Assembly (NCBI GenBank): GCA_030917805.1
Contig: JAUPUA010000064.1
Coordinates: 1 to 12,108, forward strand
Direction: 5' to 3'
Length of the DNA stretch: 12,108 nucleotides
Origin: Patescibacteria group bacterium
Lineage (GTDB): Bacteria > Patescibacteriota > Saccharimonadia > Saccharimonadales > HK-STAS-PATE-42
The notes under the pieces are model-generated. The model did not search any database, was not told the origin of the DNA, and saw only the letters and a list, made by a program, of their open reading frames with translations. A program made the translations under genes and the position numbers. Positions 1 through 6,996 of the stretch are shown here, piece by piece (the first letter of the stretch is position 1; each line of letters starts with the position of its first letter).

Positions 1-1
1 C

Positions 2-232
2 GGGGCCGAGGAGGCCTTCAAGAAGGCAGTAAAACTTCAAGAAGTTCTTGCCAAGCAACGAGCGAACAAGTTGGGCCTAAAGCTTAGTGATGAACGGGCT
101 AAAAAATTAGTAGAAGAGAGATTTGGAAACTTGTTTAGTGGTAAACCTAGTAACTTTGAGAGATTTGCAAATGCTTCTGATGAGGCGAAGCAAGCATTTA
201 CTGATTACGATTTAAAACAAGCTGCGGCTTAA
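2..232 (+). CDS. C-terminal part of an unrecognised protein (5' end outside window)
   Basis: The frame is open from the window edge and ends at TAA 230-232, leaving 76 residues with no start codon needed inside the window. The visible part is highly charged, rich in Lys, Glu and Ala, and looks mostly helical (for example EEAFKKAVKLQEVLAKQR near its start and SDERAKKLVEERFG around residues 29-42). It ends in a short QAAA tail. There is no membrane segment and no cysteine. I do not recognise the family. The reading frame is supported by its length, by codon use similar to the neighbours, and by a strong hairpin terminator 21 bases after the stop. It converges on rpoD. Function cannot be assigned from this fragment. 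Confidence 0.65.
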   Translation, partial: GAEEAFKKAVKLQEVLAKQRANKLGLKLSDERAKKLVEERFGNLFSGKPSNFERFANASDEAKQAFTDYDLKQAAA

Positions 233-253
233 GCACTTTTTTGAGCTTAGATA

Positions 254-289
254 TTAAAAGACCTCCTTTATTAAAGAGAGGTCTTTTAA
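254..289. terminator. Bidirectional intrinsic terminator between convergent genes
   Basis: A perfect 12-base inverted repeat, TTAAAAGACCTC (254-265) and GAGGTCTTTTAA (278-289), encloses a 12-base spacer that can itself pair (CTTT with AAAG). The A-rich outer left arm and T-rich outer right arm give a U-run for transcripts arriving from either side. It lies between the stop of the plus-strand gene (232) and the stop of rpoD (312), exactly where a shared terminator is expected. Confidence 0.85.
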
Positions 290-311
290 CTGTGGATAGT
301 TTTGATGCCCT

Positions 312-1676
312 TTATTCTTCGAGGTAAGAGCGGAGCTTCTTGGCGTTTTGGTTACGGCGGAGTTTGTTTAGGGCTTTAGCCTCGATCTGTCGGATTCTTT
401 CTCTGGTAACGTCGAATTCATGGCCGACTTCTTCTAGGGTATGTTGTTTGCCGTCTTCTAAGCCGAATCTAAGTTTAAGGATCTTGGCTTCTCTGTCGCT
501 GAGTTCTCCTAAGACTTCATCTATTTGCTGGCGCATGTAAGCTCTGGTTGCGGCCTCAGCCGGGCTTTCGCCTTCTTCGTCCTCGATAAAGTCGGCTAGA
601 ACGCTTTCGTCACCTTCGTCTCCACCTCCGATGGCGGAATCTAACGAACCAACATCTTGTTTAATTTTGAAGATGTACTCTACTTTCTCGGGCTCCATCT
701 CGAGTTCTTTAGCGAGCTCATCGATGGTGGGTTCTCGGTTAAGTTCTTGAGTCATTCTACGCTGGGTACGCATCAATTTGTTGATGTTCTCAAACATGTG
801 CACAGGAATACGGATGACGCGTGATTGATCGGCGATAGCACGGGTGATGGCTTGGCGGATCCACCAAGTTGCGTAGGTACTAAACTTAAATCCTTTATCT
901 GGGTCGAATTTTTCTACAGCACGCATTAAACCGTTGTTGCCCTCTTGAATAAGATCTAGAAAGTCTAGCCCACGACCAGTGTAGCGCTTAGCAATAGAGA
1001 CAACTAAACGCATGTTGCTTTCGGCCATTTTGGCTTTAGCAGCCATGTCTCCTGCTCTAATCTTTAGAGCTAGTTCGATCTCTTCTGGACCTGTTAGTAG
1101 TGGGACGTTTCCGATCTCTCGTAGGTAGAGTCTTACGCTGTCATCGGCGATCTCTTTTAGGTAGACGTTTACATCCTCTTCAATTTCTAAATCTTTATCG
1201 TTTAGGTCTTCAGCATCTGGCTCTTCGTCGTCTATGATCTCTTTTTGAGCAATAGAGGTAGACCCTTTAGGGGTACGAGTTTTTTTAACAGGTTCTACTT
1301 TCGCTTTTTTAGCAGCAGGAGTAGACTTAGGTTCCTTATCTGTCTTAGAAGCAGATTTGGACACGGGCTTATCGGTCTTTTTTGTTGCTTCGGCTTTTAC
1401 GGCTTGTTTCAGTTTTTGTGCTGTTTTAGCCGGGGCTTCTTCTTTAACGACTAGCTTTTTTTTGGCTGGCTTGGGAGCAACGATTTTGATGCCCTCTTCT
1501 TTGAACTGAGCTTTAAGGTTTTTGATGTCTTGGGCTTGGAGTATACTCTTGGGGTCAAACTTGAGTATTGCTTGATCTAGGTCTGTTTTTTGAATGCTCC
1601 CGCTTTCTGGTAAGTGCTTTTTTAGATCTTTTAGAATTTTTGTTGTTATTTTGCTGGATTGGCTTTTTCCTATCAT
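312..1676 (-). CDS. rpoD: Primary sigma factor RpoD (sigma-70)
   Basis: This is the housekeeping sigma subunit that directs RNA polymerase to promoters. Residues 1-65 resemble a reduced region 1.1. Residues 68-145 form a Lys/Ala/Pro-rich low-complexity linker, followed by an acidic patch (about 149-168). Region 1.2 begins at [11 protein letters not shown] (179-189). Region 2 covers about 215-290, with [19 protein letters not shown], then [19 protein letters not shown] for -10 recognition and melting. Region 3 follows to about 345. Region 4 is at about 385-445, with the helix-turn-helix [20 protein letters not shown] for -35 contact. At 454 residues it is a complete group 1 sigma factor. Region 2.2 has EGNNGL where EGNIGL is usual. 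The ATG at 1676 is supported by a -35/-10 pair just upstream. It is the last gene of the dnaG-rpoD pair and stops at TAA before a terminator. Confidence 0.97.
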   Translation of the reverse strand: MIGKSQSSKITTKILKDLKKHLPESGSIQKTDLDQAILKFDPKSILQAQDIKNLKAQFKEEGIKIVAPKPAKKKLVVKEEAPAKTAQKLKQAVKAEATKKTDKPVSKSASKTDKEPKSTPAAKKAKVEPVKKTRTPKGSTSIAQKEIIDDEEPDAEDLNDKDLEIEEDVNVYLKEIADDSVRLYLREIGNVPLLTGPEEIELALKIRAGDMAAKAKMAESNMRLVVSIAKRYTGRGLDFLDLIQEGNNGLMRAVEKFDPDKGFKFSTYATWWIRQAITRAIADQSRVIRIPVHMFENINKLMRTQRRMTQELNREPTIDELAKELEMEPEKVEYIFKIKQDVGSLDSAIGGGDEGDESVLADFIEDEEGESPAEAATRAYMRQQIDEVLGELSDREAKILKLRFGLEDGKQHTLEEVGHEFDVTRERIRQIEAKALNKLRRNQNAKKLRSYLEE

Positions 1677-1685
1677 AGATGAATA

Positions 1686-1714
1686 AGTATACTCTTTAAT
1701 TTGATTTTAAACAA
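1686..1714 (-). promoter_or_regulatory. Predicted rpoD promoter, near-leaderless
   Basis: Read on the minus strand, TTGTTT (1714-1709) and TATACT (1691-1686) are separated by 17 bases, the optimal sigma-70 spacing. Only 9 bases separate the -10 box from the ATG at 1676, so the expected start point gives a 5' leader of about 2-3 bases. This would let rpoD be transcribed independently of dnaG. The prediction is from sequence only. Confidence 0.6.
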
Positions 1715-1715
1715 C

Positions 1716-1752
1716 GGGCGAAGCCCAGCTTAAGTTCTTCTTGTTGCTGGGC
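1716..1752 (-). other. Competing short hairpins upstream of the rpoD promoter
   Basis: GCCCAGC (1723-1729) and GCTGGGC (1746-1752) can form a 7-bp stem around a 16-base loop. The same GCCC can instead pair with GGGC at 1716-1719 around a GAA loop. The two folds exclude each other. The site lies just before the rpoD -35 box, so it could attenuate or terminate read-through from dnaG. The U-run expected of a classical terminator is missing, so the role is uncertain. Confidence 0.35.
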
Positions 1753-1835
1753 GATTAAATTGACTATTAATTTTAGTACGATTGGTTCTTTGTTTTTGTT
1801 TCAAAAGTGAAATATCAGAAGACTTGCACGTGGAC

Positions 1836-1950
1836 ATAAGCTCTTTGAGCTGACAATTGTTTGACCATATGGGTTTCCACAGGCCCTAAAATTGCTAACA
1901 GTGGTATGTCTGTTATACACAGGTTCTTTGAAAAGCTTACTAGAGCTTAT
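1836..1950 (-). other. Candidate structured RNA/leader in the dnaG-rpoD gap
   Basis: The gap 1677-2001 holds no convincing gene. Its centre contains a perfect 9-base long-range inverted repeat, ATAAGCTCT (1836-1844) with AGAGCTTAT (1942-1950). Inside it, TAACAG/CTGTTA can form a 6-bp hairpin. On the minus strand, GGCC..GGTC with an inner TGTG..CATA can form another. AGCTC (1839-1843) can alternatively pair locally with GAGCT (1847-1851), so two exclusive folds are possible. Strand is assigned from the direction of dnaG and rpoD. No known RNA family (tmRNA, RNase P, SRP RNA) was recognised, and no good promoter of its own was seen. It may be a read-through leader, an unknown small RNA, or chance pairing. 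Confidence 0.3.
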
Positions 1951-2001
1951 TTTACTCCTTGTTATCGGCTAACCGCAGGAAGTGTTGGGTCGAAGGGTGT
2001 A

Positions 2002-3741
2002 CTATTCTTTTGAGAGCAGGCTTGATGTTGGCGAAGACTGAAGCAGGTGGATTTGTTGTAAAAGTTTATCGTGCTCTGCAGCTTCAGCCTGGGCTAGTCT
2101 TAATCTGAGCTCTTCAGCCTGAACGTCTTTTTGAATTTGTTGAAGCTGTATATACTGTTCCTCCAATAACTCAATAAGAGGAGTTTCATCTGAAGAAAAC
2201 TCTAAGAGCTGAGCGTGGATAAGATTGAGGCTGGCTATGTATTCTTCTAATTCTGATGGAATAGGTTCACTAGCTATGAGCGTCCTATACAGATCTTTTG
2301 GATGCCCCTTGAGCATACTAGAGGCCTTCAGTTGAGTTTTTAGGGTCTGCAAGGCTTCTGGACTGTTCAGTTGAATCAAGATGCTTAGGAAGCGGTCTGT
2401 GATGAGCCTAAGCTTATCCTCAAGTTGGTTATCTATCTCTTTTTTGATTGTGAATTGTTTTAGCCTTTTGAGTGGGGCTGCTTCTGCTAGTTTATCTAGA
2501 GAGTCTATTGAGACATCAAGCTTATCTGCAAGGTATTTTTTGTAGGATTCTTGTGAAACTGGATTTTTGATTAAGTTTAGAACTCTGATAATGGATTTTG
2601 CGTAAGAGCCTTTTTGGTTCGGTGAGCTGAGGTCAATATCTTTTGCTAGGGTTTCAATAAGCCAAATGAAGGCATCTTGGGCAGATTGTAGGGCGACTTC
2701 CCATCTCTCTGAACCTTCCGCTTTAATTAGCTCGTCGGGATCTTTATATTCTGGAGGGATTGAGGCAACGGTTACTTTTAGATCTGTTGGTGCGGCAATC
2801 TCTAATGAGCGAATGGTGGCCTCGATACCAGCTTTATCTGTATCTAGGCAGAAGATTAGGTTCTCGGTTAACCTTTGGATCTGGCGAAGCTGAAGTGCGG
2901 TAATTGCTGTTCCGCTAGCAGCTACGATTTGCTTTACTCCAGCCTGAGATGATGCGACGACATCAAGGTTGCCTTCTAGCAAAACTATTTGGTCTTTTTT
3001 GCGGACATCCTCTTTGGCAACGTTTAAACCATAAAGAAAGTTAGATTTATTGTAGACGAGCGTCTGAGGTGTGTTCATGTACTTGGGGCCAAAGCCATCT
3101 TTTTTGATGAGTCGCCCGGTAAAGCCAAGGTGTTCTCCGGATGGGCTAATAAACGGGAACATGATGCGCTCTCTAAAGATATCGTAGAGTTTGCCCCCTC
3201 GATTTGTGGCTATGCCGGCCTTTTGGATTTGCTCTGAGGTGAACTTATGCCTGGTAAGTAGGTTGACTAGCCCTGTTGGTGAGTTGGGTGCATAGCCGAG
3301 TTCGAAATCTTTAATTCCCTGCTTGGTTACTCCGCGATCTTTTAGGTAATCAAGTGCATTTTGATTTTTTAATAGGCAGGCTTGGTAGTATTTGGCGGCA
3401 AGTGCATTAATTTCGTGGATTTTTGACTTAAGCTGCTGATCTTTTTTGGCGGCTGGGCTGTATTCTTCTAATTCAACTCCTGCTTTGGCGGCAAGATGTT
3501 TGAGTGCCTCGGGAAATTCCATGCCTTCAACTTCCATGACAAAACTGAAGATGTCGCCTCCTTTACCACTAGAAAAATCGTGCCAGATGTTTTTATCTGG
3601 TGAGACGATAAAGCTGGGGGTTTTTTCTGCAGAAAAAGGGCTAAGGCCTTTGTAGTTTCGGCCAGCCCTTTTAAGCTCGACGTATTCGCCGATGACGACT
3701 TCTATTGGTAAGCGCTGTTTAATCTCTTCTTTAGGTTCCAT
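2002..3741 (-). CDS. dnaG: DNA primase DnaG, zinc ligands lost
   Basis: DnaG synthesises RNA primers at the replication fork and is recruited by the DnaB helicase. The N-terminal domain (1-95) follows the CHC2 zinc-domain pattern closely (KRAGRNYKGLSPFSAEKTPSF, IWHDFSSGKGGDIFSF), but the four metal ligands are Ser34, Ser37, Asp55 and Ser58 instead of Cys, His, Cys and Cys. The RNA polymerase core follows: RERIMFPFISPSGEHLGF at about 190-207, PKYMNTPQTLVYNKSNFLYGL at about 219-239, then the TOPRIM fold with EGNLD (256-260) and DTDKAG (300-305), followed by DPDE (334-337). These metal-binding acidic residues are intact. Residues from about 400 to the end are helical and correspond to the helicase-binding region. 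The length of 579 is usual for the family. ATG at 3741 gives the canonical N-terminus. It lies 53 bases after the hexapeptide-repeat gene and stops with TAG 325 bases before rpoD. Confidence 0.96.
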   Translation of the reverse strand: MEPKEEIKQRLPIEVVIGEYVELKRAGRNYKGLSPFSAEKTPSFIVSPDKNIWHDFSSGKGGDIFSFVMEVEGMEFPEALKHLAAKAGVELEEYSPAAKKDQQLKSKIHEINALAAKYYQACLLKNQNALDYLKDRGVTKQGIKDFELGYAPNSPTGLVNLLTRHKFTSEQIQKAGIATNRGGKLYDIFRERIMFPFISPSGEHLGFTGRLIKKDGFGPKYMNTPQTLVYNKSNFLYGLNVAKEDVRKKDQIVLLEGNLDVVASSQAGVKQIVAASGTAITALQLRQIQRLTENLIFCLDTDKAGIEATIRSLEIAAPTDLKVTVASIPPEYKDPDELIKAEGSERWEVALQSAQDAFIWLIETLAKDIDLSSPNQKGSYAKSIIRVLNLIKNPVSQESYKKYLADKLDVSIDSLDKLAEAAPLKRLKQFTIKKEIDNQLEDKLRLITDRFLSILIQLNSPEALQTLKTQLKASSMLKGHPKDLYRTLIASEPIPSELEEYIASLNLIHAQLLEFSSDETPLIELLEEQYIQLQQIQKDVQAEELRLRLAQAEAAEHDKLLQQIHLLQSSPTSSLLSKE

Positions 3742-3751
3742 CTTAAGCTTA

Positions 3752-3757
3752 AGTATA
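3752..3757 (-). promoter_or_regulatory. Candidate -10 box for dnaG, near-leaderless
   Basis: TATACT on the minus strand lies 10 bases before the dnaG ATG; the intervening bases TAAGCTTAAG are part of a 12-base palindrome (3742-3753). The spacing matches the rpoD and murA arrangements. No convincing -35 box is present at 16-18 bases, so the call rests on the -10 element and the recurring spacing. Confidence 0.4.
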
Positions 3758-3794
3758 GCTTAGAGCACAATAGTGAACTGTGCGTAGATGTTAT

Positions 3795-4211
3795 CTAAAC
3801 TATGTTGTGCATTTGGTTGGGTCGAACTCCACTTTTAGGAATTATCTCTCGAGGTTTAACAAGAGCTTCGTTTAGGGCGTGAGAAAAGTCTTCCATTATG
3901 GCTTGATTACCTACTTCGGCAAAGTCACCTATTCTAACTTGGTTCTCTATTTTAGCTCCTTTACGAATATTAGCGAATCTACCAACCTGAACATTTTCGC
4001 CCAGGTTAACTCCTCCTTCGATTGTGGATGTCGGATCTATTGAGGAAGAAATGAGCGCTTCTGTATTAGTGAAACCTACTGTGTTCCAGCCGGCTCTTTT
4101 CATTTTTTCTAGCTCTTCGTCATGAGCTAACTTTTCTTCTGGGGTGAGTACTTTGTATCTTTCAACCTCAGAATCCCATGTTTCATCTGATTGTGATCTT
4201 GTTTGCTCCAT
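3795..4211 (-). CDS. Small protein with hexapeptide (left-handed beta-helix) repeats, function unknown
   Basis: This is a 138-residue protein. Residues 1-45 are charged and probably helical (SEVERYKVLTPEEKLAHDEE and onward to KMKRAGW). Residues 58-105 show about eight imperfect hexapeptide units beginning with Ile, Val or Leu: IDPTST, IEGGVN, LGENVQ, VGRFAN, IRKGAK, IENQVR, IGDFAE, VGNQAI. This is the repeat of LpxA-like left-handed beta-helix proteins, making two to three coils. Known members are usually trimeric acyltransferases or carbonic anhydrases with many more coils, and no catalytic histidine within a coil is evident here. The tail (106-138) has no recognisable domain. It is the first gene of a probable transcription unit with dnaG, 53 bases away, and has its own good promoter. 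There is no signal peptide or membrane segment. I cannot assign a function; a structural or assembly role is as plausible as an enzyme. Confidence 0.75.
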   Translation of the reverse strand: MEQTRSQSDETWDSEVERYKVLTPEEKLAHDEELEKMKRAGWNTVGFTNTEALISSSIDPTSTIEGGVNLGENVQVGRFANIRKGAKIENQVRIGDFAEVGNQAIMEDFSHALNEALVKPREIIPKSGVRPNQMHNIV

Positions 4212-4245
4212 ATTTTTTGTTTTTGATTTGTTTGATCTAGGTTAG

Positions 4246-4275
4246 ATACTAGCATACTGAGGGTATAAAAGTCAA
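4246..4275 (-). promoter_or_regulatory. Predicted promoter for the hexapeptide-repeat gene and dnaG
   Basis: On the minus strand, TTGACT (4275-4270) and TAGTAT (4251-4246) are 18 bases apart, with an extended -10 TGC directly before TAGTAT. About 34 bases follow before the ATG at 4211, an A-rich leader without a Shine-Dalgarno motif. The layout is nearly the same as the promoter at 8260-8289. Confidence 0.6.
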
Positions 4276-4309
4276 GTATTATGATGGGTTAGGATGTTGT
4301 TTATAGCGG

Positions 4310-4340
4310 CCCTCCCTGTGGAGAGGGTAAATGGTATAAT
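4310..4340 (+). promoter_or_regulatory. Predicted extended -10 promoter for the valS leader, with an inverted repeat
   Basis: TGGTATAAT (4332-4340) is an extended -10 element with a perfect TATAAT. No good -35 box is seen, which is typical when TGn is present. The inverted repeat CCCTC (4310-4314) and GAGGG (4323-4327) lies where the -35 region would be and could be an operator. The expected start point (about 4346-4348) coincides with an ATG at 4348. Confidence 0.6.
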
Positions 4341-4347
4341 GTTAGGT

Positions 4348-4422
4348 ATGAGTAAGTTTAAGTTTATGTTCGGTGGAGCTAGAAGTGTTGTCCCTTTGGG
4401 ACTTAATTCTTTGTATCTATAA
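4348..4422 (+). CDS. Possible 24-codon leader ORF upstream of valS
   Basis: ATG 4348 to TAA 4420-4422 encodes a 24-residue peptide starting MSKFKFMFGG and ending LGLNSLYL. The ATG is 7 bases after a perfect TATAAT, so the mRNA would begin at or next to the start codon. Two adjacent valine codons (GTT GTC, 4387-4392) lie at the 5' edge of a GTCCC/GGGAC hairpin, which recalls leader-peptide attenuation of an aminoacyl-tRNA synthetase gene. Two Val codons are few for such a system, and an ORF this short can occur by chance. No other T-box-like element was seen before valS. Confidence 0.35.
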   Translation: MSKFKFMFGGARSVVPLGLNSLYL

Positions 4423-4453
4423 ACACGTGGACTGAATATTTAAACTTAAATTT
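4354..4453 (+). promoter_or_regulatory. Predicted RNA structure in the valS leader
   Basis: AAGTTTAAGTTTA (4354-4366) can pair with TAAACTTAAATTT (4441-4453) as 13 base pairs including one G-U. This encloses the hairpin GTCCC-TTT-GGGAC (4390-4402). The 3' strand ends 11 bases before the valS ATG and the 5' strand lies within codons 3-7 of the short ORF. Translation of that ORF would therefore open the stem. The stem is AT-rich, so its stability is limited. Confidence 0.4.
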
Positions 4454-4464
4454 GAAAAAAGACT

Positions 4465-6996
4465 ATGAATTTAGCGAAAACTTATGAACCTCAAGCTTAT
4501 GAGGGCGAAATATACGAACTATGGCTAAACAGTGGAGCTTTTGCACCTAAGGGTGATGGTGAGCCGTTTGCACTAATAATGCCTCCACCAAATGCAAACG
4601 CGAAGCTACATATTGGGCAAGCAACTTATGTTAAGCAGGATATTAAATCACGCTACAGAAGGTTAATGGGCGACAGGGTACTTTATCTTCCGGGCGCTGA
4701 CCATGCGGGCTTTGAAACTTGGTATATGTTTGAAAAGGAACTTGCTAAAGAAGGGAAGAGTAAGTTCGATTTTACAGATAAAGAGCTCTACCATATGACC
4801 TGGGACTTCGTGATGAAAAATATTGGTATGGCTAAGCTTACCTATCGGCAGTTGGGTCTGAGCTGTAGTTGGGATCATTTTACGTTTACCTTGGATGAGA
4901 AGATTACTAGAAATGTGAGCAAAGTCTTTAAAAAGATGTGGGATGAGGACTTAATCTATAGGGGTAATAGATTAGTTAACTTTTGTACATTCCACGGGAC
5001 GAGCTTTAGTGATATCGAGGTAGATTATGAGGATAGGAAAACTCCACTTTATTACATGAGGTACGGGTCTTTTGAGCTGGCGACAACGCGTCCAGAGACT
5101 AAGTTTGGCGATACTGCTGTAGCAGTTCATCCTGATGATGAGCGCTATAAGAATCTTGTTGGTAAGGAACTAGAAATTGAAGGTGTTAATGGGCCTTTTA
5201 AGGTTGTCGTTGTAGCTGACGAGATGGTTGATATGGATTTTGGGACTGGAGCTGTTAAGGTCACTCCGGCTCATAGTTTTGACGATTGGGACATAGCTCA
5301 AAGGCATAATCTGCCAGTTATCGAGGTAATTAATAAAGATGGAACGATGAATGAAAGGGCTGGTCGGTTTGCGGGAATGCCTATTATGGAAGCCAGAGAG
5401 GCTGTTGTTGAGGCTCTAAAAGAAAAAGGTCTATTAATTCGTGTGGATGAAGAATACGCTAATAGAGTAGGTGTTTGCTACAAATGTAAGACGGTAATTG
5501 AGCCAATGCTGATGGAGCAGTGGTTTGTTAATATGAAGCCTCTTGCTAAAAAGGCAATTGAAGCAATTGAAGCTGATAGGGTTAAGTTTAGGCCAGCGAA
5601 TAGAAAGGAGATTGGTCTGGACTATTTGAGGAACATAAGAGACTGGAATATAAGTAGACAGTGTCCTTGGGGAATTCGAATTCCAGCGTTTTATAATGAA
5701 GAGTCTGATGAATGGATCTATAGTGAGTCAGATGATGATGAGATAGTTGAAGACGGTAAGACTTATGTTAGAGATAGGGATACTTTTGATACTTGGATGA
5801 GTAGCTCTCAGTTTCCTTACCTGGCTCTAGGTTATGACGCTGGAGATCCTGAACAGAGTAGTCAAGAGTTTAAAGATTTCTTCCCTACAGCCTGGTTGCA
5901 TCTGGGGAGAGAGATTTTTAACCAGTGGGGTCTAAGGATGATAATGATGGCTCTATATAATGCTGATGATATTCCGTTTAAAACTCTTTACGTAAATGGA
6001 AATATAAGAGGTGAGGATGGTAAAAAGTTTAGTAAATCTTTAGGAAACGCTCCTTCTGCCAAAGATCTTTTAGATGAGTTTGGCTCTGACGCAATGCGTA
6101 TGGGGATGATCCAAATGGATAATGCAGCCGGTAGTGATAAGGCCTTTGATAAGAGTAAGATTGTTTCGGGGAGGAACTTTGCGAATAAGCTTTGGAACAT
6201 TGCTAGATTTACAGAGAGTTTGCTTGATGAAAAGCAAATTAAAGTCTCACAATTAGAGAAGGTTGAGGCAAAATCTGAGGCAGACCACTGGATAATCCGA
6301 GAGGTTAACTTGGCAAATAATGCTATTCAGAAATCTATGGATGATGATGAGTTTGGTGAGGCATTTGGCGTTGTATACGATGTCATCTGGAATAAGTTAG
6401 CTGATTGGTATTTAGAGGCAAGTAAATCTGAGCTAAACTTAAGTGTTCTGGTTTGGGCTCTTGAAACTTGCTTAAAGCTTGCTCATCCATTTGCTCCGTT
6501 TGTAACAGAGACTATCTGGCAAAGCTTAGGCATAAGGGGTAAGGACAGTATGCTGGTGATTGAGAAATGGCCAGAAGAGTTTAAGTTTAATGACGGCATG
6601 GCGTTAAGCTTTGATAATGTAGTTAAGGCTACGGAGTTTGCTCGTAAGGTTAAGAGTTACATTGGTGCTGAGATTGAGATTTCTGGTGAAGACGATAATT
6701 TAGCTGAACTAGTCAGAAGTTTAGCTAAGCTTAAGGCTGGTAGTGGAAATCTAACTGAGAGTTTGCAGATATCTGACCTTGAGGGATGGAGTTTGCTGAT
6801 ATCTTCTAAAAACATGGATAAGTATCGAGATCAGATTGGAAAACGAGTAGATGAAGTTCAAGCTCAGATTAAGAACCTTGAAGCTAGACTTAATAACCAG
6901 GGTTACGTGGATAGGGCTCCAAAAGAGTTGGTAGAAGAAAGTAAGGCACTACTATTAAGCTTGGAGGTTGAGTTGAGAGAGCTTAAGAGCGAGTAA
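4465..6996 (+). CDS. valS: Valyl-tRNA synthetase
   Basis: This enzyme charges tRNA-Val with valine in the cytoplasm and clears mischarged threonine. Class Ia features appear in order: PPPNANAKLHIGQA with the signature at 49-52 as HIGQ rather than HIGH; PGADHAGFETW, the ValRS-type loop (IleRS and LeuRS differ here); the editing domain with ATTRPET and GTGAVKVTPAHSFDDW (260-275); a CYKC pair (338-341); SRQCPWGIRIPAFY; KFSKS (521-525) as the KMSKS loop; an anticodon-binding helical domain; and a C-terminal coiled coil in the last 60 residues with the family's NNQGYVDRAPKELVEE pattern. At 843 residues it is slightly shorter than many bacterial ValRS (roughly 860-950). The ATG has only a weak A-rich upstream stretch (GAAAAAAG). 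It is the only complete plus-strand gene here, with a possible attenuator leader upstream, and its last 14 bases overlap the 3' end of the FHA-like gene. Confidence 0.96.
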   Translation: MNLAKTYEPQAYEGEIYELWLNSGAFAPKGDGEPFALIMPPPNANAKLHIGQATYVKQDIKSRYRRLMGDRVLYLPGADHAGFETWYMFEKELAKEGKSKFDFTDKELYHMTWDFVMKNIGMAKLTYRQLGLSCSWDHFTFTLDEKITRNVSKVFKKMWDEDLIYRGNRLVNFCTFHGTSFSDIEVDYEDRKTPLYYMRYGSFELATTRPETKFGDTAVAVHPDDERYKNLVGKELEIEGVNGPFKVVVVADEMVDMDFGTGAVKVTPAHSFDDWDIAQRHNLPVIEVINKDGTMNERAGRFAGMPIMEAREAVVEALKEKGLLIRVDEEYANRVGVCYKCKTVIEPMLMEQWFVNMKPLAKKAIEAIEADRVKFRPANRKEIGLDYLRNIRDWNISRQCPWGIRIPAFYNEESDEWIYSESDDDEIVEDGKTYVRDRDTFDTWMSSSQFPYLALGYDAGDPEQSSQEFKDFFPTAWLHLGREIFNQWGLRMIMMALYNADDIPFKTLYVNGNIRGEDGKKFSKSLGNAPSAKDLLDEFGSDAMRMGMIQMDNAAGSDKAFDKSKIVSGRNFANKLWNIARFTESLLDEKQIKVSQLEKVEAKSEADHWIIREVNLANNAIQKSMDDDEFGEAFGVVYDVIWNKLADWYLEASKSELNLSVLVWALETCLKLAHPFAPFVTETIWQSLGIRGKDSMLVIEKWPEEFKFNDGMALSFDNVVKATEFARKVKSYIGAEIEISGEDDNLAELVRSLAKLKAGSGNLTESLQISDLEGWSLLISSKNMDKYRDQIGKRVDEVQAQIKNLEARLNNQGYVDRAPKELVEESKALLLSLEVELRELKSE

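Noticed and set aside
291..299. CTATCCACA (minus strand), a DnaA box with one mismatch, beside the rpoD terminator.
   Set aside because: It is a single imperfect site with no partner sites.
1804..1920. A 39-codon minus-strand ORF from a GTG in the dnaG-rpoD gap.
   Set aside because: It has no ribosome-binding site, unusual composition and no recognisable sequence; such an ORF is expected by chance.
1800..1960. 6S RNA, RNase P RNA, tmRNA or SRP RNA in the gap.
   Set aside because: None of the conserved sequence blocks of these RNAs could be found, and the ends do not form one long hairpin as in 6S RNA.
1677..2001. The dnaG-rpoD gap as a replication origin.
   Set aside because: There is only one perfect DnaA box and one weak one, no cluster, and no dnaA or dnaN nearby.
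3826..3838. GGTCGAACTCC resembling a tRNA T-arm.
   Set aside because: There is no matching acceptor or anticodon stem, and it lies in the coding end of the hexapeptide-repeat gene.
4371..4460. T-box riboswitch before valS.
   Set aside because: The conserved antiterminator bulge sequence is absent and the leader is too short.
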